Part shown: in pieces, positions 1 to 9,205 of the stretch | Numbering within the stretch: the first letter of the stretch is position 1 | Layout: every line of letters begins with the position of its first letter | Assembly (NCBI GenBank): GCA_031260295.1 | Contig: JAIRKE010000028.1 | Location: 1-64,000 of the forward strand | Length of the DNA stretch: 64,000 nucleotides | Source of the DNA: Azonexus sp. | GTDB lineage: Bacteria > Pseudomonadota > Gammaproteobacteria > Burkholderiales > Rhodocyclaceae | Reading direction: 5' to 3' | Made by a program: the position numbers and the translations under genes | Notes under the pieces: model-generated | The model's database searches: none | The model's input: the letters and a program-made list of their open reading frames with translations, nothing else | What the model was told of the DNA's origin: nothing

Positions 1-174
1 AAACGCAACGAATTACACACCTTCGCCGTTATGCCCCAGCGCTGGGTAGTTGAGCGTTCGTTGGCCTGGATCGAGAAATGCCGGCGTTTGTGGAAAAACT
101 GCGAGCGCAAACTCAACACCAGCTTGCAGTTCGTCCTCCTCGCCTTCCTGGCGCTTTTGCTCAGAAGATCGTGA
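1..174 (+). pseudogene. IS5-family transposase, C-terminal fragment
   Basis: The reading frame is open from base 1 to a TGA at 172-174 and gives 57 residues. They contain the end of an IS5-type DDE transposase: PQRWVVERSLAWIEKCRRLW followed by KNCERKLNTSLQF. The E of WVVERS fits the last catalytic acid of the DDE triad. The stop is followed at once by GAACAGGCTC, a likely right terminal inverted repeat. The rest of the element lies outside the window, so I cannot tell whether the full transposase is intact. The insertion abuts the truncated metalloprotease gene that follows, in the same direction. Confidence 0.8.
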
Positions 175-807
175 ACAGGCTCTAAGGGTGACCTTGAATT
201 TCTCTTCCCTGCCGCCTGCCAATACTGGCTCGACGTCGGCGTCAAGGCGGAGCAGTTGAAAGGCATAAAATTTGATACCGGCTCCGTGTCCGAATACGGT
301 TGGGACACCTTGGCGGTAGCCAGCGGCAAGCAGATTACCTTCTCGAGCATAGGCTGGGGCTGGGATTGGTTCGTGGATACTACGCCCTACAGCCATGAGG
401 AGTTTGGCCCAGGCAGCGCCTACACCGGATTCGAGGCTTTGCTCGGCAGCGCCGCCGATGGCAATATCGATGTGCTTTCCGTGTTCATTCACGAAATCGG
501 TCACGTCATAGGCCTGGGCCATGACAAGCTGCTGAGCAATTACGACGTGATGTCCCCGGCCCTTTACACCGGCACGCGCCTGCTGCCGGTTCCTGGCAAC
601 CTTGCCAACATTGGCAAATTGACCACTGCGAACCCACTCACGATGGATGACCTGCTTAAATCGTGGATGGTCGAAGGCGACGAGGCAAACGCCTGGCATG
701 ATGGCATTCTGGCCAGCGGGGAAGCTTTGGACACCGTCCAACTGGTCGGCTATGTCGACATCGGTCAGGGCATGGATTCGCAGATCGTGGGTAGTCTCAA
801 CGCCTGA
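175..807 (+). pseudogene. matrixin-like zinc metalloprotease, 5' part removed by IS insertion
   Basis: The frame is open from the IS end to TGA at 805-807. There is no convincing start: the first in-frame start-like codon is a TTG at 256, and recognisable protein sequence (QYWLDVGVKAEQLKGIKFDT) is already present upstream of it. The core motif HEIGHVIGLGHD is the metzincin zinc site HExGHxxGxxH, with the general-base Glu. It is followed by YDVMSPAL, which fits the Met-turn. The family hydrolyses peptide bonds with a three-His zinc site and is usually secreted. The propeptide or signal region is missing, so the gene is probably dead unless read from an IS-borne promoter. It converges on the RTX gene, with a hairpin between them. 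Confidence 0.75.
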
Positions 808-906
808 ACAACCTTGCAACCCGGACAAGACAATAGGCAAGGCTCGATTCAACAGCAGGTGACCGCCACCCGCAGGAGCGCGCCCATGCTGGGCGCACAA
901 GGTAGA

Positions 907-932
907 AACCCCGGTCTTTCCAGACCGGGGTT
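907..932. terminator. bidirectional hairpin between convergent genes
   Basis: AACCCCGGTCT (907-917) and AGACCGGGGTT (922-932) form a perfect 11-bp stem with the loop TTCC. It lies between the ends of the metalloprotease remnant and the convergent RTX gene. The T-tract is weak on both strands, but position and stem strength fit a shared terminator. Confidence 0.7.
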
Positions 933-962
933 CTTGGGGAAACAAATATTCCCATCCGTCTC

Positions 963-3900
963 CTACATCCCGTACATCTCCACCAGATCGACCCCAACGA
1001 GCGTCACGTCGGCAAACGCGTAGCTCGCCATCTGGCAGGAAGCGTCGGCGAAATGATCCTGAATCGTCACGCTGTCCGATTCCCCGTAGAGAATCGTCAG
1101 ATCATCGCCACGCCTCAGCAGCGTGATCTCATCCGACTTCACATCCAGGAAACGAACGGTGTTCGCCCCCAGATTGTCATGGATGAGATCCTGACCATCG
1201 CCCATCGAGAAGACGTAGATGTCATCCCCGGCACCACCGATCAGGATATCGTTGCCGCCGCCCCCAACCAGCACGTCGTCACCGCTGCTGCCCATCAGCA
1301 CCATGCCCGCGCCCGTCGAATCGAATACCCCCGTATCCACCAAGGTATCCAAGCCGACAACGACACGGTCGACCACCGTGGCCGTAACCTTGACCGCCAC
1401 TTCCCCGCTGAACGTGGGCAGAATCCACATCTCCAAACCGGCAATGCTCACCGCGCCCGTCACCGGATCGACCGTGCAGACATAATTGCCGTCATTCTCC
1501 ATGGGCAGCGTCCAGCTTCCGTCGCCGTTGTTCGTGCCCGCCGACAACAGCACGCCATCGGGAAGGGAGACCGTGATGCCGGTCACCTGTTCCGAATGAT
1601 CGATGTCCGTCGGCGTCACGGTAATGGCTTTGATCGGACAGACAGTCATGCTCTCCTGGCTGACCGTTTCGTAGCTGACCGAGCGGACGACGAAATCGTC
1701 GTAATCCCTGATGCTGCCATTCAGGTGCCACGACATGCCGGGGGCGGTGAACTCGATGCGCGAGATCAGCGTGCCATCGATTGCGATCGCCACCGGCGTA
1801 TCGACGCTACTTCCCTTGCCGAGGACGGTTTCGGCAAAAATGAGGTTGTTGTCCCCATCGTAGGCCATGACCCGAGCGTACTCCTGGGTGTTGAGCTCGC
1901 GCAGGGCGACGTTTGCCTTGGCGACGGGGGCGTCGAAGGTCACGACCAGCTTCTCGGAGGTGTTGGTGGTCGGGTTGTACGATATTTCCCCCGCGGCATC
2001 GCCGGGATTCTCACGGGGATCTTCGTACCGGCCCACGCCGATTCCCCCGCCGAAGGTTGCCAGCACGCCCGGATCGCCATTCGATTTGAAGCCCTTCACC
2101 GTGTAGCCCTGATCCGTCCGGGTGTGGTTGCTGGTGTCGATGGTGAACCACGCCGATGCCGATCCAGATTCTGTTGGCTCGCCGAGTTCGACGGTGATGA
2201 TCGGCTGATCGGCGACTGGCGTGACCATGATGTCCAGCGTGCTGCTTGATCCGCTGCTGGTGGTGTAGCGCACTTGCGGCACGGCACCGGCATAGTCCGG
2301 GGCCGGCGTGAAGCTGTAGTCACCATTGCCGGCTAGGGTCAGCGAGCCTTCCGTGAAGGTCGCGGTGTCGCCCGCCGTGTAGACGGTGGCGTCGCCATCG
2401 ATCTGGAAGCTCGTGACCTCGCCTGGATTGGTGTCGTTGGCGAGGACGTTACCGGTGAGGATGCCGTCCTCTGCCACTTCGGCGCTATCCGGCAGCGTGA
2501 TGGGGAGTTGCGGATCACTGTCGGACGTGACTTCCAACATGAATAGCTGGCTGGCCGAGGCGCCGGCCAGGTCGGTGGCTGTCACGCGCACATTCAAGCT
2601 GCCGACATCGCCATCGGCCGGGGTGCCGGTGAAGGTTTTGGTTTCGGCATCGAAAGTGAGCCAGGCCGGCAGGGGACCGCCGTTGTCCAGGGTGGTGCTG
2701 TAGGTCAGTACGTCACCAACGTCGATGTCGTAAAAACTGCCGACCGGTACCGTGAAGCTGAAGGGGGCGTCTTGCTCGGCCTGTTGGTCGGACAGCAATA
2801 CGCCGACTTCCGGCGCGTCGTTGGCGCCGTGGATGGTCACGGTCAACTCGCCGCTACTTTGCATTACGCCGTCGCTGGCGAGGTAGGCGAAGTGCTCGGT
2901 CACGGTTTCGCCGGCGCCCAGTCCCTGAACCTTGGCCGAGGCGTTGTCGAGCGTGTAGCTGTAGCTGCCGTCGGATTGCAGGGTCAGGACGCCATATTCG
3001 CCAGTTCGGATGCCGGGGTCGGCGACTTGAAGCACATCGCCGTCCGGGTCGTGGTCGTTGGCCAGCACATTGCCGGTGGCGGTGGTCTGGCCGTCCTCGG
3101 AGACTTCGGCGTTGTCCGGGGCGGTAATGGGGGCCTGGTTCTCGCCGCCAGCGGACGTGATTTCCAGCGTGAAGCTCTGGCTGGCCGAGGCGCCGGCCTG
3201 GTCGGTAGCGGTAACGCGCAGTTGCAGGTTGCCGACATCGCCATTAGCCGGTGTGCCGGTGAAGGTCTGCGTTGCGGCATCGAATGTCAGCCAGTCGGGT
3301 AAGGGATCGCCATTCTCCAACGTGGCCGAGTAGCTCAGTACATCACCAGCGTCGACGTCAGTGAAGCTGTCGGCCGGCAAAGTGTAGGTAAAAACACTGT
3401 CTTGCTCAGCCTGTTGGTCGGAGAGCAGCGTGCCGACGGCTGGCGCATCATTGACGTTTGCTACTTCCAGCATGAATAGCTGGCTGGCCGAGGCGCCGGC
3501 CGGGTCGGTAGCTGTCACGCGCAGTTGCAGGTTGCCGACATCGCCGTTGGCGGGGGTGCCGGTGAACGTCTGCGTTTGTGCGTCGAAGGTCAGCCAGGCA
3601 GGGAGCGCGCTGCCATCGGCCAGTGTCGCCGAATAGATCAGCGCATCGCCATCCGGATCGGTAAAGGCGGCGGCAGGAAGCGCATAGCTGAAACTGGCGC
3701 CCTGTGCCGTCATTTGGTCATCCAGCGCCGTCGTCAGCTCCGGCGCCCGGTTGGTCGAGCCGATCGTCAGGGTGATGGTTTGGCTGGCGGTGGCGCCGTA
3801 GTTGTCCGTGCCCCACAAGACAAACTGCAATGTGCCGGCGTCACCCGCCTGCGGCGTGCCGTAGAGTGTGCCGCTCGCCGCGTCGAATTGCAGCCAACCC

Positions 3901-6900
3901 GGCACGGCAGAACCATCCGGCATCTCGATGCGGTAGGTGATCGCATCCCAGGCATCCGGGTCGGTGATGGCGTCGGCCGGCAGCGTGTAGTCGAATGCCG
4001 TGCCAACCATGCCGTGCAAGGCAGGTACCAGCGTGCCGACCGTCGGTGCGTGGTTGTTGATCGTCACGCCATCGAGCACCATCTGAATCATCGCCTGGTT
4101 CCAGACGACGCCGTTGGCGAATTCGATATGCTCGAAGTTCCCGAGCAAACCGCCTTGAATAAGAACGGTGTCGCCCTGATCGCCGTAGCCGATTTGTACG
4201 ACAGACACATAAGCGACACCATTCCAGGCGCTGCCACTGACAAACGACAGGCTCTCCGGCAGGATGCCTTCGCCAAAGCAAATGACATTACCGCCCGATG
4301 CTTCCACGACAATATCCTGCCCGTCGCCCAGGTTGAAGACATAGGTGTCGGCGCCATCCCCACCGACCAGATAGTCATTGCCGGTGCCGCCGATCAAGGT
4401 ATCGTCGCCGCCACCGCCAGACAAGGTATCATTGCCGGCCCCGCCATCCAGATAATCATCGCCGTGGAATTCGGCGGCCAGTGCGTTGTCATCGCCGATC
4501 AGATAGTCGTCGCCATCGCCACCGATCAGGGTGTCGTTGCCGCCACCGCCAATCAAGGTGTCGTTGCCGGCGCCCCCATTCAGGTAGTCGTCGCCGTGGA
4601 ACTCACCGGCCAGTGTGCCGTCATCGCCGGCCAGATGGTCGTCGCCATCGCCGCCGATCAGAGTGTCGTTGCCGCCACCGCCAAACAAGGTATCGTTGCC
4701 GGCCCCGCCATCCAGATAGTCGTCGCCGTGGAACTCACCGGGCAGGTCACTGGAAGAGGCATCGCCCGCCAACAAGTCATTGCCATCGCCGCCCAGCAAG
4801 GTGTCGTTGCCGCCGCCGCCATACAGCGTGTCGCTACCTGCCCCCCCTTCCAAGAGATCGTTGCCGTGGAACTGACCGGCCAGGTCGCTGACGGCGGCAT
4901 CGCCCGCCAGATAATCATCGCCGTCCCCGCCCAGCAGGGTGTCGTTGCCGCCCATGCCAAATAGGGTGTCGTTGCCGGCGCCGCCCAGCAGCAGGTCATC
5001 GCCGGCGCCGCCGGTCAGCTGGATGGGTTCGGTCGTGTCGGGGCCAAAGAAGTGATCCATGAACTGGGTCCAGCTCAGTGTCGCGCCGCTCAGCACGAAT
5101 TCGGCGATGGCGCCCTGGGCGCCGCCCGCGATCCACAGGCCCTGGGTTTTGCCGCTCCAGTACAGGATCAGGTTGTTGCCATTGCGGCTGACCAACAGTT
5201 CGTCAAGGCTTACATCCAGTTCCAGTCGGTTGGCGCCTTCTGTGTCGTCGATGGTTTCCAGCGTGTTGTTTTCTACGGGCGCGTCCGTAGCGCCGATCCG
5301 GTAGGTGTCGTCGCCCGCGCCGCCCGCCAGGTAATCTCGACCGCCGCCGCCGATCAACAGGTCGTTACCGTCATCCCCGTATAGCGTATCGTCGTCGGCA
5401 CCGCCATCCAGGGTGTCGTCGCCCGCGCCACCTTTCAGGACATCCTTGCCGGCGCCACCGAGCAGCAGGTCGTTGCCGTCATCTCCGTACAGCGTGTCGT
5501 CGTCGGCGCCGCCATCCAGGGTGTCGTCACCCACGCCGCCTTTCAGGACATCCTTGCCGCTACCGCCGAGCAGCAGGTCATTGCCGTCTTCTCCATACAA
5601 AAAGTCGTCGCCCGCGCCACCATCCAGGGTGTCATTGCCGCCGCCGCCATACAAGGTATCGTTGCCGGCACCGCCATCCAGATAGTCGTCGCCGTGGAAC
5701 TCGGCGGCCAAGTCGTCGTCATCGCCTTCCAGATAGTCGTCGCCATCGCCACCATACAAGGTGTCGTTACCGCCGCCACCGATCAACGTGTCGTTGCCGG
5801 CACCGCCATCCAGATAGTCGTTGCCGTGGTACTGGCCGGGCAGCAAACTGGCATCGGCATCGCCCTCCAGATAGTCGTCGCCATTACCGCCAAACAGCGT
5901 GTCGCTGCCACCGTCACCCCACAATATGTCATCGCCTTCGCCGCCATCCAGATAATCATTGCCGTGATCTTCCAGCGGCCCGTCATCACCGACCAGGGTG
6001 TCATTGCCTTTGCCACCAAACAGGGTATCGTTGCCGGCGCCACCGACCAGGACGTCGTCGCCATCCTGGTCGTTGTCCGTCCCGTCGCCGCCGATCAGGA
6101 TGTCGTCGCCGTAGCCGCCAAACAGGGTGTCGTTGTCCAGTCCGCCGATCAGCAGGTCATCGCCGGCCCCGCCGTGCAAAATGTCGTTGCCCGCTCCGCC
6201 GTCGAGGGTGTCGTTTTCTCCGACATGGGCAAGCTCCGAGGTGGTGTAGCCCGGACTGCCAGGAGAGGGGACTTGGGTGCCGTCGGTGGTGTTGTAGCTC
6301 CATCTCCTGAAGTCGTAACGGCCTTGGTTATCTAGCCCTGCCGACCAGCCTTCGCTAGTGTCGCTCTTGGCCGTGGCGCTGGTGATGGTCATGTCGCCCC
6401 ACATGAAATCATCGCCAGCGCCGCCAAACAGGTAGTCTGCGCCCCGTCCGCCGGCCAGGACGTCGCTCTTGTCGGTGCCGATGATTTCGTTGTCCGTGGC
6501 ATCGCCACCGAAGAGGGTGCCTTGGGCGCCTTCGACGACGCGCACCGGCGGGGTCTTGGGGGTCGGCGGCTCGGCCCCTTCCAGCGTGATGCCCAACTGC
6601 CCCGGCTGCCAATTCTTGATGAACATGCCGCCGTCCGGGCCCTGGATGCTGAGACGCTTCGTGGTGACGCCGTTTTCTGTCCAGTCGGTCAGGATGTAGG
6701 TAATGGTGCCGCTGCTGATCTTTTCTTGCCAGACCATGCCGGAGTCACCGACGGCTTTGCCGACTTTGAGCTGGATGTTGTCGTAGACGATCTTGCCCAG
6801 GCCATCACTGTCTTCAATGGTGTCCCAGCCGTCGCCGCTGTAGAAGTAGTAGGTGTCGGTGCCCTGGCCGCCGATCAGGGTATCGTTGCCTTTGCCACCG

Positions 6901-8264
6901 TAGAGATCATCATTGCCGGCATTGCCTTCCAGATAATCATTGCCAGCGCCGCCCAGCAAGGTGTCGTTGCCGCCGCCGCCGTAGAGATGGTCGGAATCGC
7001 CGCTGCCGTTGAGGGTTTCGGCCGCGTTCGAGCCGAAGACGATCTGGTGGTCGTACAGCGAGACGCCTGAACCATCGATGGCCAGCTTGAGCGGCGCGCC
7101 GCCCGGTTTGAGCGACATATCGATGAAATCCCAGTTGCCGTTGACGGTGTCGGTGTCCCACTCACTGCCATAACTCTTGTCCGCAAGATCGAAGCGCAGT
7201 TTCCATTCCAGCATGGCGGCGCGGTCTTTGAGGTATTGCTCGGTGAGCGTGCCGGTGCCGGTATCCGGATCGTAGAGGTCGAGTTCGCCGTTCTGGTTTT
7301 TCGTGCTGTAGTCCAGCGTTGGCAAAGCGACATGACGTAGCTTTACCAGAGCGTAGCGATAAGCCAGCGCATTACCGGTATCGGCCTCCGCCAATGCGAC
7401 AAAATCAGCCACGGCCTCGATGTTATCTCCGTAACCGTCCAGCCCGATTGCTATACCGATGGCCTTCGCGTTGAGCAGATGGTTCATGCCCCCGCCAGTA
7501 ATCAAAGCCGGCTGGGGTTCATAGGGAAGGCTTCCGTTATTCGTGTTTTCTTTCCAGCGACTATCAATGCCTTCCTTGCCGATGTTCGTGAAAGTCACCA
7601 GCAGGGCATCCCGGAATTCCTGCGGCAGGCTCTCCCATTGGCCGTCGTAGGCGTTCTTGCTTATGAAGAAGGCCTCCGCTTCCTCTTTCATGTATAGGCC
7701 GTACAGTTTGGCGGTAAGTTCTCCATCGGGATCTGCCAGATCTGCCACGAGCTGGCTGTAATTACTGAGATAACCGGTCAGATCCAACGCGGAATACTCC
7801 GCCTTGTTGGCATGCTTGACCACCAAGTCAATCGCCGTGGAAATCTTGAAATTGCCGTAGCCAACGTCGATCAAGGCCGGATTCGCAACCTTGTCGAGCG
7901 GATTCGGAGCGCCCTTGAATTCTTTTGCCTCTGTGTAAAGCGCCTCCCATTCCGCATGGGTTCGCGTTGTCAGCGCGTTCTCCAGCAAGATGGCCAAGGC
8001 TTGCGGCAATGGATAAATTGCCAGCACCGCCAATGCCTCAACAGGATCGATCCCCGATTGGGCGTAATCGTCGAGAAGCTTATCCGTGGGTCCATACGCC
8101 GTATTCTCCTCGGCCATCGCGCCAGCAATGGCGCCAGCAGAAATGCCGAGAATATTTGCTGCATTTATAATGGATGGACGTATATATTGGCCTCCAATAT
8201 ATCCCAAAGCTTGTGCGCTATATGTTTCATTGGTAGCACCATTCAGATAGGTGGTAGTTGCCAT
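963..8264 (-). CDS. giant RTX protein with cadherin/Ig-like domains, type I secretion substrate
   Basis: 2433 residues starting MATTTYLNG; the ATG at 8264 has AAGGAG just upstream, so the open frame beyond it to 8420 is not used. Approximate layout: unrecognised N-terminal domain 1-405 (GAIAGAMAEEN near 44-54, GYGNFKISTAI near 135-145); RTX nonapeptides GGxGxDxLx 411-460, 588-990 and 1081-1311, separated by haemolysin-related spacers (YVFNLGDGQDIV type); Ig/cadherin-like domains with WLTFDAxTxTFTGTP from 1403 to 1914 around a VCBS-type domain near 1708-1814; a further Cad-like domain to 2018; an unassigned region; last RTX block 2321-2362; and an aspartate- and hydrophobic-rich C-terminus typical of type I secretion signals. 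The RTX repeats should fold on calcium outside the cell. No signal peptide is seen and no T1SS transporter is in the window. Adhesin or secreted enzyme/toxin are both possible. Confidence 0.88.
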   Translation of the reverse strand: MATTTYLNGATNETYSAQALGYIGGQYIRPSIINAANILGISAGAIAGAMAEENTAYGPTDKLLDDYAQSGIDPVEALAVLAIYPLPQALAILLENALTTRTHAEWEALYTEAKEFKGAPNPLDKVANPALIDVGYGNFKISTAIDLVVKHANKAEYSALDLTGYLSNYSQLVADLADPDGELTAKLYGLYMKEEAEAFFISKNAYDGQWESLPQEFRDALLVTFTNIGKEGIDSRWKENTNNGSLPYEPQPALITGGGMNHLLNAKAIGIAIGLDGYGDNIEAVADFVALAEADTGNALAYRYALVKLRHVALPTLDYSTKNQNGELDLYDPDTGTGTLTEQYLKDRAAMLEWKLRFDLADKSYGSEWDTDTVNGNWDFIDMSLKPGGAPLKLAIDGSGVSLYDHQIVFGSNAAETLNGSGDSDHLYGGGGNDTLLGGAGNDYLEGNAGNDDLYGGKGNDTLIGGQGTDTYYFYSGDGWDTIEDSDGLGKIVYDNIQLKVGKAVGDSGMVWQEKISSGTITYILTDWTENGVTTKRLSIQGPDGGMFIKNWQPGQLGITLEGAEPPTPKTPPVRVVEGAQGTLFGGDATDNEIIGTDKSDVLAGGRGADYLFGGAGDDFMWGDMTITSATAKSDTSEGWSAGLDNQGRYDFRRWSYNTTDGTQVPSPGSPGYTTSELAHVGENDTLDGGAGNDILHGGAGDDLLIGGLDNDTLFGGYGDDILIGGDGTDNDQDGDDVLVGGAGNDTLFGGKGNDTLVGDDGPLEDHGNDYLDGGEGDDILWGDGGSDTLFGGNGDDYLEGDADASLLPGQYHGNDYLDGGAGNDTLIGGGGNDTLYGGDGDDYLEGDDDDLAAEFHGDDYLDGGAGNDTLYGGGGNDTLDGGAGDDFLYGEDGNDLLLGGSGKDVLKGGVGDDTLDGGADDDTLYGDDGNDLLLGGAGKDVLKGGAGDDTLDGGADDDTLYGDDGNDLLIGGGGRDYLAGGAGDDTYRIGATDAPVENNTLETIDDTEGANRLELDVSLDELLVSRNGNNLILYWSGKTQGLWIAGGAQGAIAEFVLSGATLSWTQFMDHFFGPDTTEPIQLTGGAGDDLLLGGAGNDTLFGMGGNDTLLGGDGDDYLAGDAAVSDLAGQFHGNDLLEGGAGSDTLYGGGGNDTLLGGDGNDLLAGDASSSDLPGEFHGDDYLDGGAGNDTLFGGGGNDTLIGGDGDDHLAGDDGTLAGEFHGDDYLNGGAGNDTLIGGGGNDTLIGGDGDDYLIGDDNALAAEFHGDDYLDGGAGNDTLSGGGGDDTLIGGTGNDYLVGGDGADTYVFNLGDGQDIVVEASGGNVICFGEGILPESLSFVSGSAWNGVAYVSVVQIGYGDQGDTVLIQGGLLGNFEHIEFANGVVWNQAMIQMVLDGVTINNHAPTVGTLVPALHGMVGTAFDYTLPADAITDPDAWDAITYRIEMPDGSAVPGWLQFDAASGTLYGTPQAGDAGTLQFVLWGTDNYGATASQTITLTIGSTNRAPELTTALDDQMTAQGASFSYALPAAAFTDPDGDALIYSATLADGSALPAWLTFDAQTQTFTGTPANGDVGNLQLRVTATDPAGASASQLFMLEVANVNDAPAVGTLLSDQQAEQDSVFTYTLPADSFTDVDAGDVLSYSATLENGDPLPDWLTFDAATQTFTGTPANGDVGNLQLRVTATDQAGASASQSFTLEITSAGGENQAPITAPDNAEVSEDGQTTATGNVLANDHDPDGDVLQVADPGIRTGEYGVLTLQSDGSYSYTLDNASAKVQGLGAGETVTEHFAYLASDGVMQSSGELTVTIHGANDAPEVGVLLSDQQAEQDAPFSFTVPVGSFYDIDVGDVLTYSTTLDNGGPLPAWLTFDAETKTFTGTPADGDVGSLNVRVTATDLAGASASQLFMLEVTSDSDPQLPITLPDSAEVAEDGILTGNVLANDTNPGEVTSFQIDGDATVYTAGDTATFTEGSLTLAGNGDYSFTPAPDYAGAVPQVRYTTSSGSSSTLDIMVTPVADQPIITVELGEPTESGSASAWFTIDTSNHTRTDQGYTVKGFKSNGDPGVLATFGGGIGVGRYEDPRENPGDAAGEISYNPTTNTSEKLVVTFDAPVAKANVALRELNTQEYARVMAYDGDNNLIFAETVLGKGSSVDTPVAIAIDGTLISRIEFTAPGMSWHLNGSIRDYDDFVVRSVSYETVSQESMTVCPIKAITVTPTDIDHSEQVTGITVSLPDGVLLSAGTNNGDGSWTLPMENDGNYVCTVDPVTGAVSIAGLEMWILPTFSGEVAVKVTATVVDRVVVGLDTLVDTGVFDSTGAGMVLMGSSGDDVLVGGGGNDILIGGAGDDIYVFSMGDGQDLIHDNLGANTVRFLDVKSDEITLLRRGDDLTILYGESDSVTIQDHFADASCQMASYAFADVTLVGVDLVEMYGM
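4461..4990 (-). repeat. higher-order RTX repeat, four tandem 132-138 bp units
   Basis: The marker gccgtgg recurs at 4461, 4593, 4725 and 4863, so the spacings are 132, 132 and 138 bp (44 or 46 codons). Each unit encodes a variant of FHGDDYLDGGAGNDTL, then GGGGNDTL, GGDGDDYL and a short acidic spacer. The units are very similar at DNA level, which suggests recent duplication or gene conversion. Confidence 0.8.
5340..5600 (-). repeat. tandem 108-bp RTX repeat unit
   Basis: Near-identical segments containing caggacatccttgcc start at 5436 and 5544, a 108-bp (36-codon) period. Each encodes LLLGGxGKDVLKGGxGDDTL followed by DGGADDDTLYGDDGND. It is a second class of higher-order unit in the same RTX gene. 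Confidence 0.75.
5691..6095 (-). repeat. second array of 132-138 bp RTX units
   Basis: The gccgtg marker recurs at 5691, 5823 and 5961 (132 and 138 bp). The unit matches the 4461-4990 array: GNDYLDGGAGNDTL type repeats separated by acidic spacers such as EGDADASLLPGQY. The two arrays flank the 108-bp class, so the gene has a nested repeat history. Confidence 0.7.
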
Positions 8265-8295
8265 GAAAATCTCCTTGTAAAAAGTGGATAATGTG

Positions 8296-8991
8296 CTAGC
8301 GACTGCTACACATGCGGATGAACCATTGCGGCTCAATTTGGTGGAAAACACACTCACCGCGCTCCCAAGAGACAGGAAGGCGATTGAGTGAAGGAAGAAC
8401 ACGAGAATGTTGAGACACACCTAAGTGGTTCACTGGCCCTAGCAATTCATCCATTTCGATACGTGGCGGTAGAGGGAAAAAATAATAGTCTTTCCAGATA
8501 GTACCAAATAACAATGTATTCCGGCGATAGGTATGATCGTCCATCTGTTTTGGATGGTCAATTCGCGGGGTACTTGCCGGTCTTATGAGTAATGTGCCAT
8601 GTTGACGAATCAAAGCCCGGCCGTGCCCCTTGTTAATTTCGTTTATTATCTTTTTATCCGTTTCTATGGAGTAGGGATCAGGCAACCATACCCCTCTTGC
8701 ATCAATACTATCAATCCCCGCCCGCTTGTATACTTCCAGCGTATCGCCTTCCAGAAACCACAACGAAGCATCCTTATCATCTTGGAGAGGGTATTCGCGG
8801 AAACGACGCACCGCCTCAACAAAATCCGCTCGGTTCGCCTTGAAGTTCTCGATCATTCGCTCGTCGTCTGGAAGCGGGTTATATATCTTAATGTAGTAAT
8901 ATCCAGCCGCGCCAAATACTAGCGCGAGACAAGGCATCAAAAGCCAACGCAGGCAGCGAAAAGAGGTCGGCTTAAGATTATTTTCCATCAT
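8296..8991 (-). CDS. single-pass membrane protein upstream of the RTX gene
   Basis: 231 residues from ATG 8991 with AGAGGA upstream. One hydrophobic segment lies near residues 15-34 (LRWLLMPCLALVFGAAGYYY). The following roughly 195 residues are soluble, charged and aromatic-rich, most likely periplasmic. I do not recognise the family. The gene ends 31 bp before the RTX start, so the two are probably co-transcribed. That suggests an accessory or protective role towards the RTX product, but this is inference. Residues 7-15 (KPTSFRCLR) are encoded by DNA that resembles the REP-like sequence beside the neighbouring RAYT. Confidence 0.65.
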   Translation of the reverse strand: MMENNLKPTSFRCLRWLLMPCLALVFGAAGYYYIKIYNPLPDDERMIENFKANRADFVEAVRRFREYPLQDDKDASLWFLEGDTLEVYKRAGIDSIDARGVWLPDPYSIETDKKIINEINKGHGRALIRQHGTLLIRPASTPRIDHPKQMDDHTYRRNTLLFGTIWKDYYFFPLPPRIEMDELLGPVNHLGVSQHSRVLPSLNRLPVSWERGECVFHQIEPQWFIRMCSSR

Positions 8992-9032
8992 ATTTGAGTC
9001 CTCTCAAAAATTAGAATCAATTCAAATTGAAA

Positions 9033-9186
9033 GATCATCTTCGCTTTAATTTCTAAATGCCTTCAGAAATCAAAGCGAAGCCAATACGAAAATGGGTCGG
9101 CTTCACTTCTATTTTTTCCGTTGCCGGTGACGAAAGCGAAAAGCAGCGAAAAGGCAGCGAAAAGGGGTCGTCTTCGCTTTAATTTC
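9033..9186. repeat. cluster of REP-like sequences beside the RAYT gene
   Basis: Variants of GGGTCNNCTTCGCTTTAATTTC occur at 9033-9053, 9094-9117 and 9164-9186. An inverted partner, GAAATCAAAGCGAAGCC, at 9066-9082 faces the copy at 9094-9117 and could form a hairpin. Short AGCGAAAA repeats lie at 9133-9164. Clustered inverted REP-type sequences next to a RAYT gene are the usual arrangement for this transposase class. Confidence 0.65.
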
Positions 9187-9205
9187 CTGTTTCATGAATT
9201 CCTCC

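Noticed and set aside
4330..6120. Tandem short repeats looking like a CRISPR or minisatellite
   Set aside because: The periods (27, 108, 132, 138 bp) are multiples of three and the minus frame encodes RTX nonapeptides; there are no unique spacers of constant length.
8265..8420. 52-residue N-terminal extension of the RTX protein
   Set aside because: It overlaps the membrane-protein gene, whereas the internal ATG at 8264 has an ideal AAGGAG site.
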